Assembly: GCF_900104955.1 (NCBI RefSeq)
Contig: NZ_FNSI01000001.1
Span: 344,001-408,000 of the forward strand
Direction of reading: 5' to 3'
From: Beijerinckia sp. 28-YEA-48
GTDB taxonomy: Bacteria; Pseudomonadota; Alphaproteobacteria; Rhizobiales; Beijerinckiaceae
DNA: 64,000 nucleotides
Below, piece after piece: positions 52,234-60,653 of this stretch. Position numbers and translations under genes: made by a program. The notes beneath the pieces were generated by a model. That model had not been told where the DNA came from, did not search any database, and saw only the letters and a program-made list of their open reading frames with translations. Position 1 is the first letter of the stretch. Every line of letters begins with the position of its first letter.

Positions 52234-52686
52234 ATGCGCACCGCCAAAGTCGTAAAGAAAATGCCGTCAATGCCTGCCGATGTGGCTGCGGTTTTCCGGA
52301 GCTATCCGTCGCAGGTCAGTACCTGCCTGATGGAGGTTCGGCGGTTGATCTTCATCACGGCTGCTACGATTGAAGGCATCGGCGTGCTCACCGAAACCCT
52401 GAAATGGGGTGAGCCGGCTTATCTGACGGAGGCCTCCAAAAGCGGCAGCACCATCCGACTTGGGCGGGTCCCCAAGCAGCCGGACCGGTGCGCCGTCTAT
52501 TTCAATTGCAAGACAACATTGCTGGACAGTTTTCGGGCCCAGTTCGCAGATACGCTCACTCTGGCTGGTGACAGGGCGATCATTCTTGATCCAACACGCA
52601 ACCTGCCAGAGACACCGCTGCGGATATGTTTGGCGATGGCGCTGACCTATCATCGCGCCAAGCGAGTGATGCTGGTACCCGGTTAG
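52234..52686 (+). CDS. DUF1801 protein
   Basis: Protein of 150 aa with the DUF1801 (YdhG-like) fold pattern: FRSYPSQVSTCLMEVRRLIF, LTETLKWGEPAYLTEASKSGSTIRLG, and C-terminal PLRICLAMALTYHRAKR. The family is usually chromosomal and its role is unknown. It lies between phage early and late genes and converges on a DUF1772 gene with a 4-base overlap. Both look like host-type cargo within the prophage. A further in-frame ATG at 52261 is a possible start. Confidence 0.82.
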   Translation: MRTAKVVKKMPSMPADVAAVFRSYPSQVSTCLMEVRRLIFITAATIEGIGVLTETLKWGEPAYLTEASKSGSTIRLGRVPKQPDRCAVYFNCKTTLLDSFRAQFADTLTLAGDRAIILDPTRNLPETPLRICLAMALTYHRAKRVMLVPG

Positions 52687-53180
52687 CGCCAGATTTCGTC
52701 CGCGTCCTCGCTTCTCGTCGGTGTATCGCTGCGGCTTACCGCGACGATGCTGAGGATGGAAGCCAGAAGCGCGATGGCGACACGCAGCCAATGCAGGTTC
52801 AGCCATGTGTCGAGCATGGCGGGTACCTTATCCGAGGTCATGGTCCGCGACAGAAGCTGGCTGCTTACGGGAAGATGCCAGGCAAAGGTGATAATAAAAA
52901 TACCGATCATGCAGGCGTAGACACCGAGCCACAGGCCTCGACGCCATGAATCATTCCAGTCGTACCACAGCGAGCCAGCGAGGCCGATGAAGCTGACAAT
53001 GACAAAAAGCGGGATTGTGCGGCCGACGAACGGTGCATAGGCAGCGAACCATTCGAGAAAGGTTGTCGGTGGCAGACTCTGCCAATAAGCGCCAAAGGAA
53101 AAGCCAATATGCGCCATGATGCCTGCGAACATGGAGATGCCGCCGACGGCGAAGACGTTGAAGACAAGACGCGCGGACAC
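52683..53180 (-). CDS. DUF1772 membrane protein
   Basis: Integral membrane protein of 165 aa with four hydrophobic segments (about residues 7-28, 50-75, 85-105 and 132-152). The pattern matches the DUF1772/anthrone-oxygenase-like family. GTG at 53180 has GGAG upstream; the longer reading to 53390 runs through non-coding sequence and is rejected. Opposite in strand to the phage genes and overlapping the DUF1801 gene tail to tail, it is probably cargo expressed from its own promoter in the lysogen. Confidence 0.75.
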   Translation of the reverse strand: MSARLVFNVFAVGGISMFAGIMAHIGFSFGAYWQSLPPTTFLEWFAAYAPFVGRTIPLFVIVSFIGLAGSLWYDWNDSWRRGLWLGVYACMIGIFIITFAWHLPVSSQLLSRTMTSDKVPAMLDTWLNLHWLRVAIALLASILSIVAVSRSDTPTRSEDADEIWR

Positions 53181-53494
53181 GGGGCTCTCCTGCGGCGAAT
53201 CGCGCTGCTGCCGATAGCGGGGAATGAAAGCACTAAAAGTGCAGGAAGCCGGGTTGGCCGTCAATGGGACGGTCTCGTCAAAACGCGAATATATTCGCAG
53301 CCGTAGGGGCCTCTCGTGGGGTCGGAAACGGGACATCTGCGCCCCAATGCGGGCGGCAGGTGGGAAAGGGCTGATGGCCGGAAAGCTCAATCGCGGGTCG
53401 ATGAAGAGAGCCCTAAGGCATTGTATTGCAAGCCCTGTCTTCTTTTGCCAGGCTGATCAGTTGGAGCAATGAGCTACGATCGGAGCTGGCCGGG

Positions 53495-53552
53495 GCGTTG
53501 ACGACGGACGGGTCTGGAATGCTATACGTGCGGGGGTGAGAGGCGCACTGCG
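53495..53552 (+). repeat. Promoter-like direct repeat, copy 1
   Basis: TTGACG (53498) and TATACG (53523) with 19 bases between, TG before the -10 box as in extended -10 promoters, then GGGGGTGAGAGGCG. Copy 2 at 53911-53969 agrees at about nine of ten positions, with one inserted base. Confidence 0.65.
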
Positions 53553-53910
53553 TTCGCGCTGACGACGCTATCAAACAAGTCTCATTTATCAATCTGTCCT
53601 AATGGATTGCCTGATCCGCGTGAAGAAGCGCGCGGCGATATCGGCAGCAATTTGGCAGCGTGATGCACCAATCTTTCCGTACTGTGCCATCATGATGTGG
53701 CTGAAGGACGCTTGCGAATATATTCGTGGCCATCGGCTGAACGGAGCCTCCAAGGGAGGCTTCGCGAAGGCTGTGATGAAGCCAGCGGAGCAGAGCGATA
53801 AGCTCACTATAAGATGGATAAAAGTAAGAGAAGTCGCTGTATCGCAGTGTATTTCTTCATCATCTCATAACCCCGGTTTGAGCAAAGTGTCGCGGCGGAT
53901 ATGCGCCATG

Positions 53911-53969
53911 GCGTTGACGATGGACCGGGTTGGAATGCTATACGTGCAGGGGGTGAGAGGCGTACTGCG
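53911..53969 (+). repeat. Promoter-like direct repeat, copy 2
   Basis: TTGACG (53914) and TATACG (53939) with the same 19-base spacing and extended TG; 416 bases downstream of copy 1. It points at the gene starting at 54009 and the terminase operon. Confidence 0.65.
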
Positions 53970-54008
53970 CGCCGCGCCGGGCACGGTTGATTTCACTCAG
54001 AGGTGCCC

Positions 54009-54299
54009 ATGAAAGACGAATGCACGTCCTGCCGGTTCTGGCGTCGTTTCCGTGAGACTCATGTGGATGGCTCTTGCCGGCGGCGCAGCCCACAACCATC
54101 GATGCTGATGGTTGAACATATCGCCGATATGCTGGGGCACATTTCGACTGCGCAATATACGGCTGTTGGAACCAATCCCGACGAGGTCGACGACTATTAT
54201 CCGGTGCCGAGCGAAAGCAGTTATCAAGCCCAGTGGCCCACGGTCCACCAATCGGATTGGTGCGGTGAGTTTGAAATGGCGCCCTTAGATGCCGCGTAA
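54009..54299 (+). CDS. Phage small Cys-rich protein
   Basis: Protein of 96 aa. It starts MKDECTSCRFW with a CxxC pair, has another cysteine in DGSCRRRSP and a fourth in DWCGEFE near the end, so a zinc ribbon or knuckle is likely. Proteins of this kind are frequent just before terminase genes in alphaproteobacterial prophages. GAGG lies 5 bases before the ATG. It overlaps the next gene by 11 bases. Confidence 0.75.
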   Translation: MKDECTSCRFWRRFRETHVDGSCRRRSPQPSMLMVEHIADMLGHISTAQYTAVGTNPDEVDDYYPVPSESSYQAQWPTVHQSDWCGEFEMAPLDAA

Positions 54300-54681
54300 G
54301 CGTGCCGCAGTTGCTGCCGCGCCGACGCAAGATCGTGTTCCGCTTGATCCTGCAACGCAGGGTCTTTCGCCTCTGGATGTCATGCTGCGCGCCATGCGTG
54401 AGCATGCGGCTCGAGGCGATTGGGATACGGCCGCCGCGCTCGCCAAGGATGTCGCGCCCTATATGCATCCTAAACTTGCCTCGTTGCAGCATTCGGGCGC
54501 CGATGGCGGCCCGATTCAGACCCTCGATTTGAGCCATGCGACGGAAGAACAGCTCGCGGCGCTCGAACAACTCTTCGGTCCGATTGTCCAAGATTTTGAA
54601 CAAGACCTTGCCTTCGCCGAAGTCGGTGATGGGCGCGGTGAGGGCGGAACGGGTGCGTCGGGCAGCCGAGAAACAGAATGA
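54289..54681 (+). CDS. Probable terminase small subunit
   Basis: Protein of 130 aa. The core (SPLDVMLRAMREHAARGDWDTAAALAKDVAPYMHPKLASLQH) matches the short proteins that precede large terminases in many alphaproteobacterial phages and that probably recognise DNA for packaging. The C-terminal Gly/Glu-rich tail overlaps the large-subunit gene by 53 bases. The call rests mainly on context and this motif. Confidence 0.7.
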   Translation: MPRKRAAVAAAPTQDRVPLDPATQGLSPLDVMLRAMREHAARGDWDTAAALAKDVAPYMHPKLASLQHSGADGGPIQTLDLSHATEEQLAALEQLFGPIVQDFEQDLAFAEVGDGRGEGGTGASGSRETE

Positions 54682-56176
54682 TCATTGGCAGACCGAGATA
54701 GCGACCTGTGGCGCCGACATCCTGCATTGGTTCGACCATTGGGTGTGGACCTATGATCCACGCCTCGTCGGCAAGGCCGGTGGCGCTTTTGTACCGTTGA
54801 GGTTGTGGCCAAAACAGCGCGAGATCGTGTTGTGGATGCTGGCGCGTATTCAGGCTGGGGAAGAAGGACTCCTCGAAAAGAGCCGTGATGTCGGCGCGAC
54901 CTATCTTTGCGCTGGCGTCGCTTTGCATCAATGGCTGTTCATGCCCGGCTTCAAGGCGACCTTCGGTTCACGCAAGGTCGATTATGTTGATCGGCGTGAC
55001 AACCCAGACAGCATTTTTGCCAAATTGCGTCTGATGCTGCGCCGCCTGCCCCGGGCGATGCTGCCAGAGGGGTTTAACTTTGCCCGGCACGATACGTCCA
55101 TGCGCTTGGTCAATCCGGCCAATGGCGGGGTGATTTCAGGCGAGGGCGGCGAGGACATGGGGCGCGGCGGGCGCTCGTCGGTTTATTTTCTCGACGAGGC
55201 TGCCTTCGTGCCCCATGCCGATACGGTGGAGCGGGCGCTGTCTGGCAATAGTGATTGCGTGATCTGGGCGTCGTCGGTGAATGGCATGGGCAATCTCTTT
55301 GCCCGCAAGCGTCATTCGATCCTCAAAGCGCATCAGATTGCCCGGCTGCATTGGCGCGACGATCCCCGTAAATCGGAAAGCTGGGCGTTGGCAAAGCGGG
55401 CGAGTTTCGCCGATCCTGCCGCCTGGGCGAGCGAATATGACATCGACTATGCCGCCTCACTAGAGGGGGCATGCATTCCAGCGGTTTGGGTTGAAAGCGC
55501 CAAACGGTTGGGGCTGCTTGAGCCGGGGCTCGTCGCTGAAAGCGCCATTGTCGGTCTCGATGTGGGGGCCGGCAAGGCAAAGTCGGTGGCGGTCACGCGG
55601 CGTGGTGCTTTCGTCGATCCGCCTATTTCACGCGATGATCCGGATACGACCGACACGGCCTTGTGGGCGCTCGATATCGCTCGGTGCGCCGATGCGCGGG
55701 TTCTGAGTTTCGATGCGCCTGGCGTTGGCGCCGGGGTCGCCTCTACTCTGATGAAGCAGGATGTATCGGGTCGCCTTGCCATTGCGCCGATCAACACAGG
55801 CGCCTCACCATCGCGCCGGCGCTGGCCGGACGGGCGTCTGTCGAGCGAGATGTTCGGCAATCTGAAGGCCGAGATCTGGTGGTTGTGCCGCACGGCTTTG
55901 CAGCGCACCCACGAACACGTGCAGTTTCTGCAAGGTAACAAGGGGAGGGCCCATGCCCGCGCTGATCTCCTTGCTTTGCCGAGTGGTGACGCGGAATCGG
56001 ACGCGCTCTGCTTGCAGCTCTCCCTGGTGAAATGGGAGCGCAACGACAAAGGACGCATCGTCATTGAGGGGAAGCCGGCATTGCGCCAACGCGGCATTGC
56101 CAGCCCCGATCATGCCGATGCGCTGATGCTTACTTTTGTGGAACCCGATCTTTATGGCATGCTGGAGGTGGTTTGA
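54629..56176 (+). CDS. Phage terminase large subunit
   Basis: DNA-packaging motor of 515 aa. The ATPase domain has a non-classical Walker A, EKSRDVGATYLCA, and a Walker B in VYFLDEAAFV. The C-terminal nuclease domain starts at IVGLDVGAGKAKSVAV with the first RNase H-like Asp and ends with SPDHADALML, containing further acidic residues. The ATG at 54629 lies inside the small-subunit gene; an earlier in-frame codon at 54536 is less likely. It cuts and pumps DNA into the procapsid through the portal encoded next. Confidence 0.9.
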   Translation: MGAVRAERVRRAAEKQNDHWQTEIATCGADILHWFDHWVWTYDPRLVGKAGGAFVPLRLWPKQREIVLWMLARIQAGEEGLLEKSRDVGATYLCAGVALHQWLFMPGFKATFGSRKVDYVDRRDNPDSIFAKLRLMLRRLPRAMLPEGFNFARHDTSMRLVNPANGGVISGEGGEDMGRGGRSSVYFLDEAAFVPHADTVERALSGNSDCVIWASSVNGMGNLFARKRHSILKAHQIARLHWRDDPRKSESWALAKRASFADPAAWASEYDIDYAASLEGACIPAVWVESAKRLGLLEPGLVAESAIVGLDVGAGKAKSVAVTRRGAFVDPPISRDDPDTTDTALWALDIARCADARVLSFDAPGVGAGVASTLMKQDVSGRLAIAPINTGASPSRRRWPDGRLSSEMFGNLKAEIWWLCRTALQRTHEHVQFLQGNKGRAHARADLLALPSGDAESDALCLQLSLVKWERNDKGRIVIEGKPALRQRGIASPDHADALMLTFVEPDLYGMLEVV

Positions 56177-56179
56177 GCG

Positions 56180-57481
56180 ATGCTTTTGTTTGACCGCCTC
56201 AGTAATCTGGTCACCGGGCTTGGCACGGGTAAGGACAAGTCGACGGCGCAGGCCTTCAGCCTTAAATTGCTCGGCCGTGACGAACTCGATGCCATGTACC
56301 GCTGTGATTGGTTGTCGCGCAAGATTGTCGATATCGTCGCTTTCGACGCGACACGGGAATGGCGTTTGTGGCAGGCGGCGCAAAGCGAGATCGACCGGAT
56401 CGAGCGCGAGGAACAGCGACTGAATCTGCGTGAGAAATGTACCAGGGCCTTGCAGTTGGCGCGGCTCTATGGTGGTGCGGCGGTCTATCTCGGCACCCGC
56501 GATGGCGATGTCGCCGCGCCGCTTGATGTCGAGCGTCTCGGTCTTGGCGGGCTCACCTATCTGCATGTGCTAACGCCATTTCAAGTGCGTTGCGGTGAGA
56601 TCGACCGTGATCCGCTGTCGGCTCACTTCGGCGAGCCGCTTTACTATGAGCTCGCTGACGGGCGCGGCCAGGCGGTACGGGTCCATCCCTCGCGCATGGT
56701 GCGCTTCGTCGGCGCCCCGCATCCTGAGCCGATGTCCTCTCTGTCGGCGGCGGGTGCACAGGGCTGGGGCGATCCGGTGTTGCAGATCGTCTATGATGCT
56801 GTGTGTAACGCTGCATCGTCGCAGCAGCATGTGGCGGCGCTTTTGCCGGAGCTGAAGATCGATATCGTCAGCGTTCCGAACCTGCAGAACACGCTGGCGA
56901 CGGAAGAGGGGACGAACCGGCTGGCGGCGCGCTTCTTCAATGCCAATCTGCTCAAGAGCCTGCATAGCGTGCTGCTGCTGCAAGGTGGCGACGAAGCGGT
57001 CGCCGAGCAATGGCAGCAGCGCCAGATCGATTTCACGCAATTTCCAGAGCTGCTACGCCAGTTCCTGCAAGTGGCGGCCGGTGCCGCCGACATTCCAGTG
57101 ACGCGGCTCGTCGGCCAAGCGCCAGCCGGCCTCAATGCCACGGGCGATGGTGACATCCGCAATTATTACGATCGCATCGCCGCCCATCAACGTGTCGATC
57201 TTGCGCCACGCCTGGAGCGCATCGACCAATGCCTCATTCGCTCGGCGCTCGGCTCACGTCCATCAGGCATCTACTACGAATTCACGCCGCTCTGGCAACT
57301 TAGCGCCGTCGAGAAAGCCGATATTGCGCTGAAACTCAGTCAGGCGGTGACTGCGCTTAAAGAGAGCGGGCTTGTCCCGACTGAAGTGTTAGCCCTGGGA
57401 CTGCGCAATCGCCTGATTGAGGACGGGATGTTTCCGGGGATTGAGGCGGCCTACGGGAACGCGGCCGTCGGTCGAAATTAA
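56180..57481 (+). CDS. DUF1073-type phage portal protein
   Basis: Portal of 433 aa, forming the DNA-entry ring at the capsid vertex. N-terminal AFSLKLLGRDELDAMYRCDWLSRKIVDIVAFDATREWR is the DUF1073 start. LARLYGGAAVYLG and VTRLVGQAPAGLNATGDGD are the conserved middle and late motifs. The domain family is sometimes listed with the anti-CBASS Acb1 name because some phages fuse the two. No Acb1 His-x-Thr pair was seen here, so this is read as portal only. Four bases after terminase. Confidence 0.9.
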   Translation: MLLFDRLSNLVTGLGTGKDKSTAQAFSLKLLGRDELDAMYRCDWLSRKIVDIVAFDATREWRLWQAAQSEIDRIEREEQRLNLREKCTRALQLARLYGGAAVYLGTRDGDVAAPLDVERLGLGGLTYLHVLTPFQVRCGEIDRDPLSAHFGEPLYYELADGRGQAVRVHPSRMVRFVGAPHPEPMSSLSAAGAQGWGDPVLQIVYDAVCNAASSQQHVAALLPELKIDIVSVPNLQNTLATEEGTNRLAARFFNANLLKSLHSVLLLQGGDEAVAEQWQQRQIDFTQFPELLRQFLQVAAGAADIPVTRLVGQAPAGLNATGDGDIRNYYDRIAAHQRVDLAPRLERIDQCLIRSALGSRPSGIYYEFTPLWQLSAVEKADIALKLSQAVTALKESGLVPTEVLALGLRNRLIEDGMFPGIEAAYGNAAVGRN

Positions 57482-57500
57482 TTCATAGGACTCTTACATC

Positions 57501-58571
57501 ATGCATCTGACAGACAGAGTGCCGCTCGGCGACGTGCGGGAGACGGTGGACGGCTATCTGGTCGGCGACGCCAAAATCGCGCGGGCCGGCGTGCAGATCT
57601 ATGCTGGCCACGAGGTCGGGCAGCCGAACCGTGAACGGGTTCGTGTCTGGCGGCCGGAGGCGGAAGTGTTTTCGGCTGCCGCCATGACCTCTTTCGCGCA
57701 CCGGCCGGTCACTGACGATCATCCCGATGAGCCCGTGTCGGCGTTGAATTGGAAGCGCCATGCGGTCGGCATGACCGGCGACCAGGTGGCGCGCGACGGT
57801 GGTTTCATCCGCGTGCCGATGATCCTGATGGACCGGGCGGCGATATCAGCTGTGCGCGGCGGTAAGCGCGAACTCTCCTGCGGCTATTCCTGCGATCTGC
57901 GGTTCGAGACAGGCACGACGCCGGAAGGCGAACCCTATGACGCGGTTCAGCGCAACATCAGAGGCAACCATCTCGCGATCGTCGCCATGGGTCGGGCGGG
58001 TGCTGCCTGCCGGCTCGGCGACGGACAGGAGCGGCAATCGGAAGAAGAGGATCTGATGAAATTACAAAGGGTGATCCTTGACGGCGGTACCGTCGACCTG
58101 CCGGAGGTCGCAGCAATCGCTGTGGCCGCTCTTCGGGACGGGCTTGAGGAGGCACGGCGCACCTTGGCGCTGCATGACAAAGCGCTGGCCTCGCGCGATG
58201 CCGAGATCGAGAAGCTGCGCGCCACACAGATTGATCCGGCGCGCTTCGACGCGCTCGTCACTGAACGGGCTGAACTGATCGGGCGCGCTCGCGCCATCGT
58301 CGCCGACCTTGACGTCAATGGCCTTGATGCGTCCGCCATCCGTCGCGTCGTGGTGACGCGGGTGTTGGGCGATGGCGCGGTGGCGAACCGATCCGACGAC
58401 TATGTCGAGGCACGCTTCGATCTTATCGGCGAGCGAACTGGAGATCCGGTTCGTCCCGTCATTTCCAATGGCATCCAGAGTGATGCTTCCACCGTCGGCA
58501 AGGCCCATCGCGGCATGGTCGATTTTGTTCAGAGCGCCTGGAAGGCGCCATCGCAGAAGGGAGCGGCTTGA
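57501..58571 (+). CDS. DUF2213 prohead protease fused to scaffold-like C-terminus
   Basis: Protein of 356 aa. The N-terminal part (residues 1-175) is the DUF2213 maturation-protease domain: GYLVGDAKIARAGVQIYAG, FAHRPVTDDHP, ELSCGYSCDL, and NIRGNHLAIVAMGRAG with the conserved His. Residues 186-356 are helical and charged (DGLEEARRTLALHDKALASRDAEIEKLRATQ), as in a scaffold. An internal ATG at 58056 with its own ribosome-binding site may give the scaffold alone. The stop overlaps the next start (TGATG). Confidence 0.87.
   Translation: MHLTDRVPLGDVRETVDGYLVGDAKIARAGVQIYAGHEVGQPNRERVRVWRPEAEVFSAAAMTSFAHRPVTDDHPDEPVSALNWKRHAVGMTGDQVARDGGFIRVPMILMDRAAISAVRGGKRELSCGYSCDLRFETGTTPEGEPYDAVQRNIRGNHLAIVAMGRAGAACRLGDGQERQSEEEDLMKLQRVILDGGTVDLPEVAAIAVAALRDGLEEARRTLALHDKALASRDAEIEKLRATQIDPARFDALVTERAELIGRARAIVADLDVNGLDASAIRRVVVTRVLGDGAVANRSDDYVEARFDLIGERTGDPVRPVISNGIQSDASTVGKAHRGMVDFVQSAWKAPSQKGAA
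58045..58051 (+). promoter_or_regulatory. Internal Shine-Dalgarno site for nested scaffold
   Basis: AAGAGGA lies just upstream of the in-frame ATG at 58056 inside the DUF2213 gene. It is at least as good as the site before the full-length start at 57501. Confidence 0.55.
58056..58571 (+). CDS. Nested in-frame scaffold protein (internal start)
   Basis: A 171-aa product starting at MKLQRVILDGGTVDLPE, identical to the C-terminal half of the DUF2213 protein. It begins exactly where the protease domain ends and the coiled scaffold-like part begins. Phage lambda uses the same arrangement (C and Nu3). Supported by a good ribosome-binding site and domain boundary; not proven. Confidence 0.5.
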   Translation: MKLQRVILDGGTVDLPEVAAIAVAALRDGLEEARRTLALHDKALASRDAEIEKLRATQIDPARFDALVTERAELIGRARAIVADLDVNGLDASAIRRVVVTRVLGDGAVANRSDDYVEARFDLIGERTGDPVRPVISNGIQSDASTVGKAHRGMVDFVQSAWKAPSQKGAA

Positions 58572-59008
58572 TGCCCGCAGTTCAAACCACTTATACCGCC
58601 GTCCATGCCGCCGCAGTTGAAGGCATGATCGCCAATTCGGAACCGACCATCATCGTCTCGAAGATCGTCGAGGATGCGGAAGGCGTCGGCTTTGGTAAGG
58701 TCTGCGTGCAGGGCGACCAGGACAATACGGTGACCGATGCGGAAGCGGCGAAGAAATTCGTCGGCATTGCGGTACTTGATCCGACGCAGGCCGGCGATAC
58801 TTATGCTCAGAACGCCACCGTCGCGGTGATGAAGAAGGGCGTGATCTGGGTCCAGGCCTCGGTCGCTGTCGCTATGAACGACCCGGTCTATTTCGTGCCG
58901 GCGACCGGCGTGCTCACCAATGTCGCCGCGTCCAACACGCTGATCGCCAATGCAAGCTGGGACTCTTCGGCTGCTGGCGCTGGCCTGGCCAAGCTCCGCC
59001 TCGCCTAA
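58571..59008 (+). CDS. Phage capsid cement-like protein
   Basis: Protein of 145 aa with strongly beta-sheet, Ala/Val-rich sequence: AEGVGFGKVCVQGDQDN, KKFVGIAVLDPTQAGDTYAQNATVAVMKKGVIWVQAS, NDPVYFVPATG. This pattern is seen in small decoration or cement proteins encoded between protease and DUF2184 capsid genes. The ATG shares its A with the stop of the previous gene, so translation is coupled. Confidence 0.75.
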   Translation: MPAVQTTYTAVHAAAVEGMIANSEPTIIVSKIVEDAEGVGFGKVCVQGDQDNTVTDAEAAKKFVGIAVLDPTQAGDTYAQNATVAVMKKGVIWVQASVAVAMNDPVYFVPATGVLTNVAASNTLIANASWDSSAAGAGLAKLRLA

Positions 59009-59034
59009 GCATCGCCCTTTCGAAAGGATCCTTC

Positions 59035-59985
59035 ATGACCATGCATATTCTCGACGCGCCGCAGAAAGCGCTGGCCTTTCTCGTCGCCCAGGCGGCACTG
59101 ATCGAGCCGACCATCTATGAGGCGCGTTATCAGGACATCCAATATCCGGCGCTGCTTCCCGTCGATATTTCGGCACCGGAGTGGATCAGTTCGGTCACCT
59201 ATTTCTCCATGGACGGTGTTGGCAAGGCGGATTGGTTTTCCGGCAAGGCACAGGACGTGGCGCATGTGGAGCTGACGCGCGAAAAATTCGAGACGACGGT
59301 GGCGATGGCCGCCATCGGCTATCGCTATGATCTCGATGAACTCGGCAAGGCGCAATTGCTGGGCATGAATCTCTCCGCCGATAAGGCCAATCTCGCCCGC
59401 CGTGTTGCCGAGGAGAAGATCGAGCAAGTGGCTTTCGCTGGCGACACGGCCAAGGGCTTCACGGGCCTCGTCAATGCCACAACGCCGACGGCGACGACAG
59501 CGCCAGCTGACGGCACCGGGTCGGCCACCACCTTCGCGTCGAAATCACCGGATCTGGTGTTGCGCGACATCAATGCGCAACTCACCGGCATCGCCAGCGG
59601 CACATTGGGGCGTGATCTCGCCGACACGTTGCTCTTACCTTACACGGTGCTGCTCGATCTTTCGACGCGCCGGCTCGACATGGTCAGCCCGACGACGATC
59701 CTTGATTGGATCGAGCGCAACAATATCTATACCCGCTCCACCGGGCAGCCGCTTACCGTGCGCGGCATGTTTGGCTTTCTCGACACAGTGGGGGCTGGTG
59801 CCACCAAACGTATGGTCGCTTATCGCCGCTTGCCGGAGGTGGTCAAGCTGCATATGCCGATGCCCTTCCGCTTCCTGCCGGCCTGGCAGGCGGGGCCGAT
59901 GCTGTTCGAGGTGCCGGGCATTTTCCGCCTCGGCGGCGTCGATATTCGCCGGCCGAAGTCAGTGCGCTATCTCGACGGCATCTGA
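59035..59985 (+). CDS. DUF2184 major capsid protein
   Basis: Capsid subunit of 316 aa. Hallmarks are the N-terminal LDAPQKALAFLVAQAALIEPTIYEARYQDIQYP, the segment AAIGYRYDLDELGKAQLLGMNLSADKANLARRVAEEKIEQVAFAGD (the spine helix region), and the C-terminal DIRRPKSVRYLDGI. It builds the icosahedral shell on the scaffold encoded upstream. AAGGA precedes the ATG. Confidence 0.88.
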   Translation: MTMHILDAPQKALAFLVAQAALIEPTIYEARYQDIQYPALLPVDISAPEWISSVTYFSMDGVGKADWFSGKAQDVAHVELTREKFETTVAMAAIGYRYDLDELGKAQLLGMNLSADKANLARRVAEEKIEQVAFAGDTAKGFTGLVNATTPTATTAPADGTGSATTFASKSPDLVLRDINAQLTGIASGTLGRDLADTLLLPYTVLLDLSTRRLDMVSPTTILDWIERNNIYTRSTGQPLTVRGMFGFLDTVGAGATKRMVAYRRLPEVVKLHMPMPFRFLPAWQAGPMLFEVPGIFRLGGVDIRRPKSVRYLDGI

Positions 59986-59994
59986 GGACGCATC

Positions 59995-60210
59995 ATGCTT
60001 GTGACGAACCTGCAGAAGGGCCCGCGCGGCTTTTACGCGCGGGACGAGTTGGTGTTGTTGGAGCCGGGCGAACAGCGCGAGGTCGCGCTGTCGGCAGTGG
60101 AGCTCAAAGTCGCCAGGGCGACGGGCTGGTTTCAGTTCGATGTCCAGGCATCGGATGCCGGGACGAACGATAACAAGCCGAAGGGCCGCAGGAACAGCGC
60201 CGGTTCTTAG
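59995..60210 (+). CDS. Phage small hypothetical protein after capsid
   Basis: Protein of 71 aa with sequence NLQKGPRGFYARDELVLLEPGEQREVALSAVELKVARATGWF, a small beta-rich domain seen after DUF2184 capsid genes in related phages. The role is unknown; minor virion protein is possible. GAGGAC lies upstream of the ATG. The last bases overlap the reverse-strand membrane gene by 4. Confidence 0.7.
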   Translation: MLVTNLQKGPRGFYARDELVLLEPGEQREVALSAVELKVARATGWFQFDVQASDAGTNDNKPKGRRNSAGS

Positions 60211-60548
60211 TAGGGCTTGCTGTCGGCAGCGCGGACGAGGCCGCGGATGACGCGATACAAGTGCCAAACCGCCAGAAGGAACAAGATGACATAGCCGATC
60301 AGAGCAAGTGCCGTGATGACACCGACGATAGCGACGCCGAGGCTGATCCAAAATGTGCTGATTGCCGACCGCATATGCGATGCGAACGGTGTGCCTTCCA
60401 GATCTTTCCGCTTCATATAGGCAATGACCAGTCCGACCAGATAGGTCAGAAAGAACGTCACATAAGAGGCGAGATACAGGCCCCAAACAATCAACGCCCA
60501 TGTTCTCGGCTTGACCGACGTTTCGGCCACTTCAGTACTGTCTGTCAC
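60207..60548 (-). CDS. Membrane protein on the opposite strand within the virion operon (moron candidate)
   Basis: Protein of 113 aa with three hydrophobic segments: TWALIVWGLYLASYVTFFLTYLVGLVIAYM, AISTFWISLGVAIVGVITALALIGYVILFLLAVWHLY. The pattern resembles DUF4870-like bacterial membrane proteins. The GTG at 60548 follows GGGGGA; a longer reading to 60650 overlaps the next phage gene. It is the only minus-strand gene in the assembly operon, so it is probably expressed in the lysogen from its own promoter and may change the host envelope or exclude other phages (inference). Confidence 0.7.
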   Translation of the reverse strand: MTDSTEVAETSVKPRTWALIVWGLYLASYVTFFLTYLVGLVIAYMKRKDLEGTPFASHMRSAISTFWISLGVAIVGVITALALIGYVILFLLAVWHLYRVIRGLVRAADSKPY

Positions 60549-60653
60549 TCTATTCCCCCAGGATTTCGTCAGCCCTCCACTCAAGCACAAGTGGTGAGTG
60601 CGTGACAATGCGAAACGGGGGCATCCTATCGACATTCTCGCAGGAGCCATTCC

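Larger units (their letters stand above)
53181..54008. promoter_or_regulatory. 828-base stretch without a convincing gene, before terminase operon
   Basis: Contains two copies of the palindrome GCGAATATATTCG (53285-53297, extended by C; 53714-53726), a duplicated 58-59-base promoter-like module (53495 and 53911) and a small hairpin GCCTCC/GGAGGC near 53747. A 136-codon frame at 53602-54012 is present but lacks a ribosome-binding site and overlaps the second module. The region is likely the control region of the late operon. Confidence 0.55.

Noticed and set aside
53602-54012. 136-codon forward frame before the terminase operon
   Set aside because: No ribosome-binding site, no protein-like pattern, and it runs through the duplicated promoter module and into the next gene.
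56180-57481. Anti-CBASS Acb1 activity of the DUF1073 protein
   Set aside because: The catalytic His-x-Thr pair of Acb1 was not seen; the sequence reads as the portal domain only.
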